This document shows, piece by piece, positions 1 through 6,368 of a stretch of 8,890 nt of DNA. The DNA is from Bacillota bacterium (GTDB taxonomy: Bacteria; Bacillota; Clostridia; Peptostreptococcales; Anaerovoracaceae), in assembly GCA_030527065.1 (NCBI GenBank), contig JAUNBO010000058.1:1-8890 (forward strand). The letters are read 5' to 3'. A program made the position numbers and the translations under genes. Under the pieces are notes generated by a model. The model did no database searches, had not been told where the DNA came from, and was given only the letters and a program-made list of their open reading frames with translations. Position 1 is the stretch's first letter; every line of letters starts with the position of its first letter.

Positions 1-137
1 GCTTCGCAAATGGGGCAGGCTAATGAAAGACGGTTGCAAGCACCCATTCAACAACCAAGACCCGGTCTTGCCGCTCCCACTACTGGCACATTCTGCAAAT
101 CTGGATTTTTAGATTCCTTGCACAGATCCGCTCCGGC
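1..137. other. Left edge, no assignable gene
   Basis: These bases lie downstream of the radical SAM gene. Short frames run off the window edge on both strands. On the minus strand an ATG at 45-47 opens a frame reading MGACNRLSLACPICEA to the edge, but it has no clear ribosome binding site. On the plus strand two frames enter from the left and stop near 110 and 160 without a recognisable motif. No convincing terminator for the radical SAM gene was found; the only symmetry is a weak AATCT/AGATT stem near 100-120. Confidence 0.3.
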
Positions 138-1508
138 TCAGCGCTTGCAGCGGGCCTGGTAGTGGGGCTGGTTCTCCCACAGGTCTTTGGCCACCGGCGC
201 CCAGTTGTCGGCGGCCTCCTTGCATTTTACGCAGAGTTCGTCTACGTCCTCCCCCTGCCCCATATCCGTGGACCGGGCCCCGGATGCGTGGACCATGTCC
301 GCCAGAGCGCCGTTATTGTCCAGCAGCGGACAGGGCCGCAGATGATTTTCATTGAAGGGCTGGTTGTTGTGATAGGCCATGAAGAGGGGGCTTCTGTAAG
401 CCTCCAGCAGGGTCTTTTCGCGGATGTTGGAATCCGAGTAATGGATGAAAGCGCAGGGCTCTATGTCCCCGTTGGCGTTGATGTGCAGATAGCTCCGCCC
501 CCCGGCAATGCAGCCCTTCACGTATTCCCCGTCGTTCCAGAAATCCATGGTGAACAGAGGCTTGGTCTGCCGGAATTTCCGGACCTGCTCATACATATAT
601 TTCCGCTGCTCCGCCGTGGCGATGAGCTCCGTGGGCGCTCCCTTCCCCACGGGCATATAGGTGAAGAACCAGGCGAAAAGGGCGCCTTTTTCGATGAGGT
701 CGTCAAAGTATTCCTCGCTGCCGATGACCTCCGCATTCTGCCTGGTGTAGCAGCAGGACACCCCGAAGGGCAGCTTCTTCTTCCGCAAAAGCTCCATGGC
801 CCGGCACACCGCCTGATACGTCCCCTGCCCCCGGCGGGCGTCGGTCTCCTTCTCAAAGCCCTCCACGCTGATGGCGGGGATGAAGTTCTTCACCCGCAGG
901 CATTGGTCTGCAAAGGCTTCGTCTATGAGGGTGCCGTTGGTGAAGGCCAGAAACTGGCACTCGGGATGGGCTTCACAAAGACGAATGATATCATCTTTAC
1001 GGACCAGGGGCTCGCCGCCGGTGTAGATATACATGTAAGTGCCCAGCTCCGTGCCCTGCTTTATGATGCTGTCCAGGGTCTCATAGCTCAGACTCGCATG
1101 ATGGTCGTACTCCGCCGCCCAGCAGCCCTCGCAGTGGAGGTTGCAGGCGGAGGTGGGGTCCAGCAGGATGGCCCAGGGGATGTTGCAGCCGTACTTCTCC
1201 ATGTTCTTCAGCTGCCGGGGATTGCCGATGGCCGCCGAATTCACCACGAAGCTTTCAAAAAACGCCTTTCGCATATCCGGGTCCGTGCCGGCCCAGATCT
1301 TCTTTATCAGCTGCATCCAGTTGCCCCGGGGATCGGCTATGCCCTTGCGGATGATGTCCTTCTGCACCTCCAGGGCATTTTTTGTATCGTACCGGTCCAC
1401 CCATTTCAAAAGCTTTTCCATGGCCTCTTCCGGTTCTCCGTCCAAATATTGCAAAGCTCTTTTGACAGCAAAGGCCTTGATGTGCTCCTGCACTGTTCTG
1501 TTGCTCAT
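138..1508 (-). CDS. Radical SAM/SPASM-domain protein, function unknown
   Basis: The 456-residue product is a cytoplasmic radical SAM enzyme. An N-terminal helical region of about 100 residues precedes the core, which begins at NIPWAILLDPTSAC. The SAM cluster motif CxxxCxxC is at C122, C126 and C129, and the SAM-binding GGEP motif at 164-167. A SPASM-like region with C333, C352 (in GDIEPC), C393, C426 and C429 could hold one or more auxiliary Fe-S clusters. The start at 1508 is chosen because AAGGAG lies six bases upstream; the frame stays open a further 84 codons but that stretch overlaps leader and promoter sequence and is not protein-like. From memory, close homologues are widespread in clostridia, but I know no established substrate. 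Many SPASM proteins modify peptides, yet no precursor peptide is visible here. It is divergent from a cysteine-less paralogue, its likeliest partner. The family call is secure; the reaction is unknown. Confidence 0.93.
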   Translation of the reverse strand: MSNRTVQEHIKAFAVKRALQYLDGEPEEAMEKLLKWVDRYDTKNALEVQKDIIRKGIADPRGNWMQLIKKIWAGTDPDMRKAFFESFVVNSAAIGNPRQLKNMEKYGCNIPWAILLDPTSACNLHCEGCWAAEYDHHASLSYETLDSIIKQGTELGTYMYIYTGGEPLVRKDDIIRLCEAHPECQFLAFTNGTLIDEAFADQCLRVKNFIPAISVEGFEKETDARRGQGTYQAVCRAMELLRKKKLPFGVSCCYTRQNAEVIGSEEYFDDLIEKGALFAWFFTYMPVGKGAPTELIATAEQRKYMYEQVRKFRQTKPLFTMDFWNDGEYVKGCIAGGRSYLHINANGDIEPCAFIHYSDSNIREKTLLEAYRSPLFMAYHNNQPFNENHLRPCPLLDNNGALADMVHASGARSTDMGQGEDVDELCVKCKEAADNWAPVAKDLWENQPHYQARCKR

Positions 1509-1523
1509 TTCCCTCTCCTTTCC

Positions 1524-1626
1524 GGAACGTTCCCATTGCCGCAAAGGGTCCGTCCTTCGCGTCTCCCCGGCAGCATTCCTTCCGCCGGGAAAGACATACG
1601 CCAAAGCCCCCGGTCTTTTCGGGGCT
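1524..1626 (-). promoter_or_regulatory. Structured leader of radical SAM mRNA, three tandem hairpins
   Basis: Three inverted repeats fill the interval between the putative promoter and the ribosome binding site. The first pairs AGCCCC and GGGGCT (1605-1626). The second is an 11-bp stem with one bulged base, 1561-1571 with 1584-1595, and a 12-base loop. The third pairs 1524-1534 with 1546-1555, interrupted by an internal loop, and ends a few bases before AAGGAG. None matches a riboswitch class I recognise. It may be a cis-regulatory or stabilising leader; GC-rich sequence also folds easily by chance. Confidence 0.4.
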
Positions 1627-1639
1627 GCGTCTGCAACAT

Positions 1640-1668
1640 AGTATATGCAGTTCCTCTTACAATTACAT
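1640..1668 (-). promoter_or_regulatory. Candidate promoter of radical SAM gene
   Basis: Reading the minus strand, TATACT (1640-1645) is a good -10 element. The hexamer 17 bases upstream, ATGTAA (1663-1668), is a poor -35. This arrangement would start transcription near 1633 and give a leader of roughly 125 bases that contains the three hairpins. A weak -35 would fit dependence on an activator, but that is inference. Confidence 0.3.
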
Positions 1669-1688
1669 TTTAGAAATCCATGGAAATC

Positions 1689-1776
1689 CTGTCCACGGAC
1701 AGATGGCGGAACCTGGGAGATTTTTTGACAGGAAAAAAAAGCTGTCGCTTTTTCGGACAATCTTCCGAAATTGTCC
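1689..1776. promoter_or_regulatory. Cluster of GGACA/TGTCC inverted repeats in divergent region
   Basis: Three inverted pairs lie within 88 bases. CTGTCC (1689-1694) faces GGACAG (1697-1702) across two bases. GACAG (1727-1731) faces CTGTC (1742-1746). GGACAAT (1755-1761) faces ATTGTCC (1770-1776), with a nested TTCGGA (1752-1757) / TCCGAA (1764-1769). The last pair sits just upstream of the -10-like TATACT at 1801, where an activator would bind. The cluster may control both divergent genes. No regulator gene lies beside it, so the protein is unknown. Confidence 0.4.
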
Positions 1777-1800
1777 CTATATGGGCCATTGCAAAGGGTT

Positions 1801-1828
1801 TATACTAAAATTATCCCATTCCAGGAGG
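1801..1828 (+). promoter_or_regulatory. Candidate -10 element and ribosome binding site of the cysteine-less paralogue
   Basis: TATACT at 1801-1806 matches a sigma-A -10 element but has no recognisable -35 at 16-18 bases. AGGAGG at 1823-1828 is a full Shine-Dalgarno nine bases before the ATG at 1838, and it fixes that start. A short leader of about 25 bases is implied. Confidence 0.4.
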
Positions 1829-1837
1829 ACAGGCGCC

Positions 1838-2896
1838 ATGCGTTCAGAAGAGATCACCAGGTCCATCATCGACTTCACCGTGGAAAAGGGTCTCCGGGAC
1901 ATAGAACAGGGGTCCCGCCGCAGCGTCCGCCGCATGGTGGATCTGGGGGAGCATTTTGCCCGGGGCGCTTTTCAAAAGGAACTTTTCCAGACCGCTCAAA
2001 GGCATCTGGATCATAAAGACAGCTCGTATTATACCCTGGCCCAGAACGTCATCCGCAGCGTGGATCATAAAACCCTGAAAACCTTCGGCATCAACCTGGG
2101 CTACAACAGTCTGACCCTGGGCACCCGCCTCATCCGCCAGAAGATTTCCGAGGAAGGCCACCACATCCCCTGGACCATCGCCGTGGACCTGAAGGAGTTT
2201 TCGCCCTCCGGCGTCACGGAAAATGCTCTGCAAAGCCTCATCCTTCAGGGGATGGAGCTGGGCGTCTTTTCCTATTTCATACGCTGCAGCGGAGAGGCTG
2301 CGCCCCTGGAATCGCTTCTTGAGCTTCTGAAGAAAAACGACCAGTGCGCCTTCCTGCTCTTTCTGACGCCGGAGCTGCTGGACCGGAACAGAGCTGCCGC
2401 CATAAGCGAATGTCACAACACTCTGGTGTCCCTGGAATGCAGGGACCTTCCCGCTTACCGGGAAGGCGCTCTTCTTCTGAAGGAGCTCCGCTGCCTGTTC
2501 GCTGCGCACCTGTACTATTCGGAAGAAGAGCTGCCCTCGCTTCACCCGGAAAAGTGGCTGGACGCCCTGCCTCCCACCGGCTGCGCCGTGACCTTCCTTC
2601 TGGCCCGGCCCCACTGCGGGAAAGAGGCCCGGGCCCAGGTCCGGAGCTACGTCCGGGAAGTCCGGAACGCCGCCAGAGCCCAGCCCCTTTATGTCGTGGA
2701 TTTCTACTCGGACCTGACCCTGGTAGACCAGACGGTTTCCGGCGCCTCCTGCCTCCTTTGCGTCAGCCCCGAAGGCTATGCCCGGCGGCTGGGCCAGGAG
2801 ACCGTTCCCGCACCGGAGCTCCACATTGCCCGGCAGGATCTGGCCACCATCCTCTCCCTGCTCATGCCGGCGGCGGAAAAAAACGCCGGGGAATGA
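1838..2896 (+). CDS. Cysteine-less radical SAM paralogue (probable pseudoenzyme)
   Basis: This 352-residue protein resembles the divergent radical SAM protein. HIPWTIAVD at 109-117 matches NIPWAILLD at the same numbers there, ILQGMELG (135-142) matches IKQGTELG, and the following ~40 residues align nearly without gaps, including FLLF for FLAF. YVVDFYSD (285-292) matches FTMDFWND. The segment that carries CxxxCxxC in the partner is about 13 residues shorter here and has no cysteine; GGEP is replaced by SGEA; the SPASM cysteines are absent and the protein ends about 100 residues earlier. It should not bind the catalytic cluster. The frame is intact and has a perfect AGGAGG site, so it seems to be a maintained gene rather than debris. 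A regulatory or scaffolding subunit for the active partner is plausible but inferred. A search may annotate it only as hypothetical. Confidence 0.8.
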   Translation: MRSEEITRSIIDFTVEKGLRDIEQGSRRSVRRMVDLGEHFARGAFQKELFQTAQRHLDHKDSSYYTLAQNVIRSVDHKTLKTFGINLGYNSLTLGTRLIRQKISEEGHHIPWTIAVDLKEFSPSGVTENALQSLILQGMELGVFSYFIRCSGEAAPLESLLELLKKNDQCAFLLFLTPELLDRNRAAAISECHNTLVSLECRDLPAYREGALLLKELRCLFAAHLYYSEEELPSLHPEKWLDALPPTGCAVTFLLARPHCGKEARAQVRSYVREVRNAARAQPLYVVDFYSDLTLVDQTVSGASCLLCVSPEGYARRLGQETVPAPELHIARQDLATILSLLMPAAEKNAGE

Positions 2897-2897
2897 G

Positions 2898-2931
2898 CCC
2901 GGCGGCGGGATCTCGTTTGTGGGGCCCCGGC
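2898..2931 (+). repeat. 34-base direct repeat, copy 1
   Basis: This GC-rich element starts two bases after the stop codon of the cysteine-less paralogue and begins CCCGGCGGCGGGAT. It matches 3900-3933 in the same orientation at 31 of 34 positions (differences at 2912, 2917 and 2925). Its first seven bases also pair with CGCCGGG at 2884-2890, putting the stop codon in the loop. No T-run follows, so it is not a standard intrinsic terminator. Confidence 0.7.
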
Positions 2932-3066
2932 GGTAAAAAAGCCGCCAGGAAAGGGATGTGCTTCCCATAATCCGCAAAACCGGCACCCACATGTCCTTAA
3001 TTGGATCCAATGGCTAATTTTCTGTTATGGATCAAAGGGTTTGAAGCATCATATTCAGTGCGCTGG

Positions 3067-3471
3067 CTACTTCAAATCCAGAAACTCTGCTGCAGTCATG
3101 ATTTTGGGGTTAGTTAAGCCCGATTCTAAAAAATCCTTGTCGCCGGTTAACAGGATGTCGACTTCCGCATGGATAGCTGCCCGCAAAATCGGCTGATCAT
3201 CAATATCACGGATTTGCGTTTCATCTGCCAGCCTCTCCGGAGGCGTCGGAACCACATCCAAGGCAGTGAGTGCCACAGACAAAAACCGTTCAAAAGCCGG
3301 AATCTTATGTGGAAACTTGCGATTGAATACCCGCCGTAACTCAACGATGTTCTGTTCGCATACAAATCCCCTGTTGGGATAAGTTACAGCTTTCAGGTAT
3401 GCCTGAAATGGCTTTCCTCCGCTGTTGAGTGAAGCGGAAATCAAAATATTGGTATCAATAAGAACCTTCAT
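3067..3471 (-). CDS. PIN-domain toxin of a type II toxin-antitoxin system
   Basis: The 134-residue protein is a PIN-fold endoribonuclease of the family annotated as 'putative toxin-antitoxin system toxin component, PIN family'. The acidic metal-binding residues are visible: D6 in VLIDTN at the N-terminus, E44 in NIVELRR, D91/D92 in RDIDDQPIL, and D111 and D113 in LTGDKDF. The length is typical. When freed from its antitoxin it should cleave RNA and slow growth; that comes from the family, and the target RNA cannot be read here. The ATG lies three bases after the antitoxin stop, and a GGAGG inside the end of the antitoxin gene provides its ribosome binding site. Co-translation with the antitoxin is therefore expected. 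No truncation is seen. Confidence 0.9.
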   Translation of the reverse strand: MKVLIDTNILISASLNSGGKPFQAYLKAVTYPNRGFVCEQNIVELRRVFNRKFPHKIPAFERFLSVALTALDVVPTPPERLADETQIRDIDDQPILRAAIHAEVDILLTGDKDFLESGLTNPKIMTAAEFLDLK

Positions 3472-3474
3472 TGC

Positions 3475-3747
3475 TTACTGATCCTCCAACTCCAGACGAA
3501 TATCCTTCACAAGATCCATGATTGCATCGTCGTCCGTGAGGCCTGCTCTCTCTGCTTCTCCCTTCATCTCCCGCTGAAGCATTTTCATTGCATAAACTGC
3601 GGAATTCATCAAGATAATTTGGTCATCGCCACAAATCAAAGTGACCCGGTCTCCCGTATTCAATTTCATTCTGGATCTGATGTCCTTTGGTAAAGTAATT
3701 TGTCCTTTTGACATTACCTTGGCGTTATCAACGATTACTCCTTCCAT
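3475..3747 (-). CDS. AbrB/MazE-like antitoxin
   Basis: This 90-residue protein has a SpoVT/AbrB swapped-hairpin DNA-binding domain at about residues 5-50, with the signature KVMSKGQITLPKDIRSRMKLNTGDRV. The charged helical tail (about 55-90) would wrap and inhibit the PIN toxin encoded next. The ATG at 3747 has AGGAGAGG a few bases upstream. A later start at the internal MSKGQ is possible but would trim the conserved first strand. It is the first gene of a two-gene operon, and the palindrome in its leader is the expected autoregulatory site. Pairing of AbrB-type antitoxins with this PIN family is well known. Confidence 0.9.
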   Translation of the reverse strand: MEGVIVDNAKVMSKGQITLPKDIRSRMKLNTGDRVTLICGDDQIILMNSAVYAMKMLQREMKGEAERAGLTDDDAIMDLVKDIRLELEDQ

Positions 3748-3774
3748 TGTATCCTCTCCTGTTCTGTGAATCCG

Positions 3775-3834
3775 AAGTAGGGCGTTCCCTACTTTCCCTA
3801 CGAAAAGTATACCTGATTCTCAGCGAAAAAACAA
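3775..3834 (-). promoter_or_regulatory. Toxin-antitoxin promoter and palindromic operator
   Basis: Reading the minus strand, TTGTTT (3829-3834) and TATACT (3806-3811) are separated by exactly 17 bases, a good sigma-A promoter. Just downstream, AAGTAGGG (3775-3782) and CCCTACTT (3787-3794) form a perfect 8-base inverted repeat with a 4-base spacer, and a further CCCTAC half-site lies at 3796-3801. The sites overlap the expected transcription start, as for autorepression by the antitoxin or the toxin-antitoxin complex. Confidence 0.7.
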
Positions 3835-3899
3835 GGAGTATTTATAACGGGGCAGGGTGGGTTCGCTGCCATCTCAACCACAGGGAAAAGGTGAAAGGA

Positions 3900-3933
3900 C
3901 CCGGCGGCGGGATTTCGTCTGTGGGGACCCGGC
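3900..3933 (+). repeat. 34-base direct repeat, copy 2
   Basis: This element matches 2898-2931 at 31 of 34 positions in the same orientation. The two copies bracket the AT-richer toxin-antitoxin module. Here the end of the repeat overlaps a perfect hairpin, CCCGGC (3928-3933) with GCCGGG (3938-3943). It lies about 70 bases beyond the stop of the TetR/DhaS-like gene at 4002-4562, so it could form part of a transcript end. Confidence 0.7.
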
Positions 3934-4001
3934 CGCTGCCGGGACCGGATGCAAAGCCGGAAGGGCAGGCCGGCGGCGGCCTTTGCTCCGGCGGCGATGG
4001 T

Positions 4002-4562
4002 TCAGTCTTCTTTCTTTTCGTCCTCCTGCTCCCGGAGCATCTTTTGGAACAGGGCCTTCACCATGTTTTTCAGAAGGGCCACAAATTCCTCCGGCGCCAG
4101 CTCCTCCTCCGCCGTAAGCCAGCGAAGGATGGCCGCTTTTACGGCGTCAGTGAGAAAGGCCGCATAGAAATGCCGCCCTTCATCCCGGGGGAACACGTCC
4201 TTATAATAGCTCAGAAACACCGACTGAAAGACCGCCTCAAAGGATTCCGACAGGGAGTTCTGCCCCCGGACCTGCAGGGCGTTGGCATAAAAGGCTTTGT
4301 TTTCGTAAAGATAGGCGCAGACGTCCTCCATAAAATCCCAGATCGTCTGGTATTCCCGCTTTTGCATGTGGTCCACAAATTCCGTATAGTAGATCCAGTT
4401 CACCAGATCATACTTGTCCCGGAAGTGGTAATAGAAGCTCTTGCGGTTCATCCCGCATTTTTCACAGACGTCCCCCACCCGTATCTTTTCAAAAGATTGG
4501 GTCTCCATCAGTTCCTTCATGGCCCCGGCCAGGGCTTTTTTTGTGATCTGTGAATAAGACAT
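4002..4562 (-). CDS. TetR-family regulator, DhaS-like
   Basis: The 186-residue protein has a TetR N-terminal helix-turn-helix at about residues 8-55. The recognition region reads VGDVCEKCGMNRKSFYYHFRD, followed by KYDLVNWIYY, a pattern typical of the DhaS-like branch whose C-terminal domain binds an unknown ligand or partner. The C-terminus is rich in Glu and Lys. The ATG at 4562 opens the conserved domain, but its ribosome binding site is weak (GGGAACGGA). The gene begins 37 bases after the stop of the AI-2E transporter gene on the same strand, so it is probably the last gene of that operon and may regulate it. No obvious TetR-type palindrome was found at the operon promoter, so its target is uncertain. 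Confidence 0.85.
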   Translation of the reverse strand: MSYSQITKKALAGAMKELMETQSFEKIRVGDVCEKCGMNRKSFYYHFRDKYDLVNWIYYTEFVDHMQKREYQTIWDFMEDVCAYLYENKAFYANALQVRGQNSLSESFEAVFQSVFLSYYKDVFPRDEGRHFYAAFLTDAVKAAILRWLTAEEELAPEEFVALLKNMVKALFQKMLREQEDEKKED

Positions 4563-4599
4563 CGTTCCGTTCCCGCAAAAAGCGTTTCTGCCTGCGGCC

Positions 4600-5679
4600 C
4601 TAACCCGCAGCTTCGGGCTCCTCCTTTTTCCGGCGGCGCCGTTTTTTTGCAATCCCGCTGTAATCCACTCCCGCCATATCCATAAGGAACACAAAGATGG
4701 GGACGCCGATGAGCAGGCCCCAGACCCCCAGATAATGCTCTCCCATGACCAGAATGACGAAGACAAAGCAGACCGGCAGCTCCGTCCTGGCGGACATGAG
4801 CTTGGGGTTCAGGATGTAGGCTTCCAGAGTATGGATGAAGATGATCATGCTCAGGACCAGGATCACCTTGGAAACGCCTCCCAGATTAAAGGCGATGATT
4901 CCCAGAGGCACAAAGGAGATGATCACCCCGGCCACGGGAATGAGGCCAAGGAAGAAAATCATCACGCCCAGGCCCAGGATCTGGGGAAAGCCCAGAATGG
5001 CCAGCAGAAGCATGGAGACGATGGAGTTGATGAGGGCGATGGTCCCCTGCACCTTCATCACCTTGCCGAAGGTACGGGCAAAGCTGCTGCCGAACTTATA
5101 CAGGTACTCGTAAATATAGCCGATGGGGCTGAGCTGAATTTGTCTGGCAAAAAGGGCGATCTTCCCCTTTTCCAGAAGGAGGAGCAGGCTCAGCAGCAGG
5201 GAAAGGAAGAGGTAGACGCCAAAGCCCGTCACCCTGCTGAGGCCCATGGCCATCAGGCTTCCGGCCTGGGAAAGATAGCTGTCGATGTCCACCGAATCCA
5301 CCAGGGCCGCCGTCCGGCTCCCCAGAAGCGCCTCCAGGGCTTCCATATCGAAGGTGACTATGGCGTTGGCGATCTCCCCCAGCTGCTCCACCACCCTGGG
5401 GGCCAGCTCCACGCTGACGGCAGAAAGAAGAAAGAGAAAGCAGACGTAAATGAGGACCACCACCACCCAGTCCGGCACCATAAAGGGCAGGACCTTCCGG
5501 TTCCGCCGCTGTATCACTCTCATCAGATGATAGAAAAGGAAGGTGAAGATGAAGGTCAGCAGCACCAGGTTCAGCATGTTCCAGAACAGGATGAACATCA
5601 GCAGCAGCACCACAAAGGAAATCAGCTTCTGTTTTGTCCTTTCGCTCAGTTCAAAGGTATTCCTGTTCTGTTCGCTCAT
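4600..5679 (-). CDS. AI-2E family transporter (TqsA/YdiK-like membrane protein)
   Basis: The 359-residue integral membrane protein shows the AI-2E (UPF0118) layout: paired N-terminal membrane segments at about 19-50 and 70-90, a soluble segment at about 91-148, another membrane region at 150-170, then a C-terminal group from about 212 to 335. Signature motifs are GLIPVAG (245-251), HTLEAYILNPKLMS (283-296) and GVWGLLIGVP (318-327). The tail KKRRRRKK is strongly basic and should lie in the cytoplasm. Family members have been linked to autoinducer-2 export and, in others, to sodium/proton antiport; the substrate here cannot be inferred. The start at 5679 follows GGAG at seven bases; an in-frame ATG at 5730 lacks a well-placed site. 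It lies between an HdeD-like gene and a TetR regulator on the same strand. Confidence 0.9.
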   Translation of the reverse strand: MSEQNRNTFELSERTKQKLISFVVLLLMFILFWNMLNLVLLTFIFTFLFYHLMRVIQRRNRKVLPFMVPDWVVVVLIYVCFLFLLSAVSVELAPRVVEQLGEIANAIVTFDMEALEALLGSRTAALVDSVDIDSYLSQAGSLMAMGLSRVTGFGVYLFLSLLLSLLLLLEKGKIALFARQIQLSPIGYIYEYLYKFGSSFARTFGKVMKVQGTIALINSIVSMLLLAILGFPQILGLGVMIFFLGLIPVAGVIISFVPLGIIAFNLGGVSKVILVLSMIIFIHTLEAYILNPKLMSARTELPVCFVFVILVMGEHYLGVWGLLIGVPIFVFLMDMAGVDYSGIAKKRRRRKKEEPEAAG

Positions 5680-5686
5680 TTTCTCA

Positions 5687-5773
5687 CTCCGTCTCCCGGG
5701 AGCACAAAGCCCTTTTTCCCTGTCATGCAATCAAATCGTTCAAATCCCCTCCGTCTCCCGGGAATGCAAAGTC
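5687..5773 (-). repeat. Short direct duplication around the AI-2E ribosome binding site
   Basis: CTCCGTCTCCCGGGA occurs at 5687-5701 and again at 5749-5763, 62 bases apart, and CAAAG recurs at the same offset (5705-5709 and 5767-5771); 21 of 25 positions match. On the minus strand one copy supplies the ribosome binding site of the AI-2E gene, and the other encodes the last residues of the HdeD-like protein (SRETEG). A local duplication is likely. Confidence 0.6.
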
Positions 5774-6294
5774 ATTTGCGCCCGGAGGGCCCCCATCTGC
5801 AGGCCGGCGATAAAGAGATTGACGCCCTGGATGATGAAAAACGCCCCCAGCAGGAGCACCATGGCCAGGCCCGCCACCAGAGGATTCAGGAAGGCGTAAA
5901 CGCCGGCGGCGACGCTGACCGCACCCATGACGAGGCTCCAGTACCAGCCGGGAATGCCCATGGCTCTGAGCCCAAAGGAAGCCACGCAGCGAAGGACCCC
6001 GGAAAACATGACCCACATGCCGAAGAAGAACACCAGAACGGCGTCTGTAATGAGCAGGTTGCAAAGCACCAGGATCCCCAGCAGGAGGGTCAGGGCGCCG
6101 TTGGCCAGCTGCCAGCCGCTGGTCCCCAGCTGCTTCCGGTTGGGGATGAAAGCCAGAATGTCCACCGCGCCCCCGAACACCATGGCCCAGCCCAGAACGA
6201 AAGCCAGAGAAAGAAAGGTGGCCCCCGGATGGGCGAAGCACCAGACTCCCGCCAACATCAGCAGCGCCCCGGCAATGAACGTCAATATCCTCAT
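5740..6294 (-). CDS. HdeD-like (DUF308) membrane protein
   Basis: The 184-residue hydrophobic protein is built of about six membrane segments in three repeated pairs, near 3-20, 26-50, 62-82, 84-103, 117-137 and 140-165, joined by short loops (PNRKQLGTSGW at 51-61; LRAMGIPGWYW at 109-119). This is the pattern of the HdeD/DUF308 family. HdeD of Escherichia coli is associated with acid resistance; the biochemical role is unsettled, and a stress role here is inference. The start at 6294 has GGGAG seven bases upstream and lies about 40 bases below a strong promoter. It is the first gene of a probable operon with the AI-2E transporter, 60 bases on, and the TetR regulator. Its C-terminus is encoded by one copy of a short duplication. 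Confidence 0.85.
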   Translation of the reverse strand: MRILTFIAGALLMLAGVWCFAHPGATFLSLAFVLGWAMVFGGAVDILAFIPNRKQLGTSGWQLANGALTLLLGILVLCNLLITDAVLVFFFGMWVMFSGVLRCVASFGLRAMGIPGWYWSLVMGAVSVAAGVYAFLNPLVAGLAMVLLLGAFFIIQGVNLFIAGLQMGALRAQMTLHSRETEGI

Positions 6295-6300
6295 GATTTC

Positions 6301-6368
6301 TCCCTCTGTTTCCGTGTCAGAATCATCTTCCTTAATAAATAAATTATATGCTTTCCCCCTGTTTCCGT
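6301..6368 (-). repeat. 15-base direct repeat in HdeD leader and promoter
   Basis: TCCCTCTGTTTCCGT at 6301-6315 and TCCCCCTGTTTCCGT at 6354-6368 differ at one base. On the minus strand the upstream copy covers part of the -35 and the promoter spacer, and the downstream copy covers the ribosome binding site region. It may be a duplication like the one at 5687-5773, or a pair of regulator sites. Confidence 0.5.

Noticed and set aside
1524..1626. Cobalamin or SAM riboswitch before the radical SAM gene
   Set aside because: I could not find the conserved core sequences of these classes, only generic hairpins.
162..1673. Long plus-strand open frame of 503 codons opposite the radical SAM gene
   Set aside because: It mirrors the GC-rich codon pattern of the real minus-strand gene, has no domain-like composition, and the opposite strand carries clear catalytic motifs.
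1725..1730. Perfect TTGACA as a -35 element on the plus strand
   Set aside because: No acceptable -10 lies 16-18 bases downstream; the sequence there is a T-rich run with CGG. It may instead form part of the GACAG/CTGTC inverted pair.
1509..1760. 84-codon N-terminal extension of the radical SAM gene
   Set aside because: It covers the leader hairpins and promoter region, has no ribosome binding site at its ATG, and AAGGAG is well placed before the ATG at 1508.
2928..2946. GGCGGT/GCCGCC hairpin with an A-rich loop as a terminator
   Set aside because: The stem is short, the A-run is in the loop, and no T-tract follows on either strand.
3000..3011. Palindrome ATTGGATCCAAT downstream of the toxin gene as an operator
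   Set aside because: It is not placed near any promoter and a 12-base palindrome alone is weak evidence.
4735..6342. Long plus-strand open frame of 535 codons rich in His, Gln and Lys
   Set aside because: It lies opposite the AI-2E and HdeD genes; its biased composition is the complement of membrane-protein codons, and it crosses their intergenic gap.
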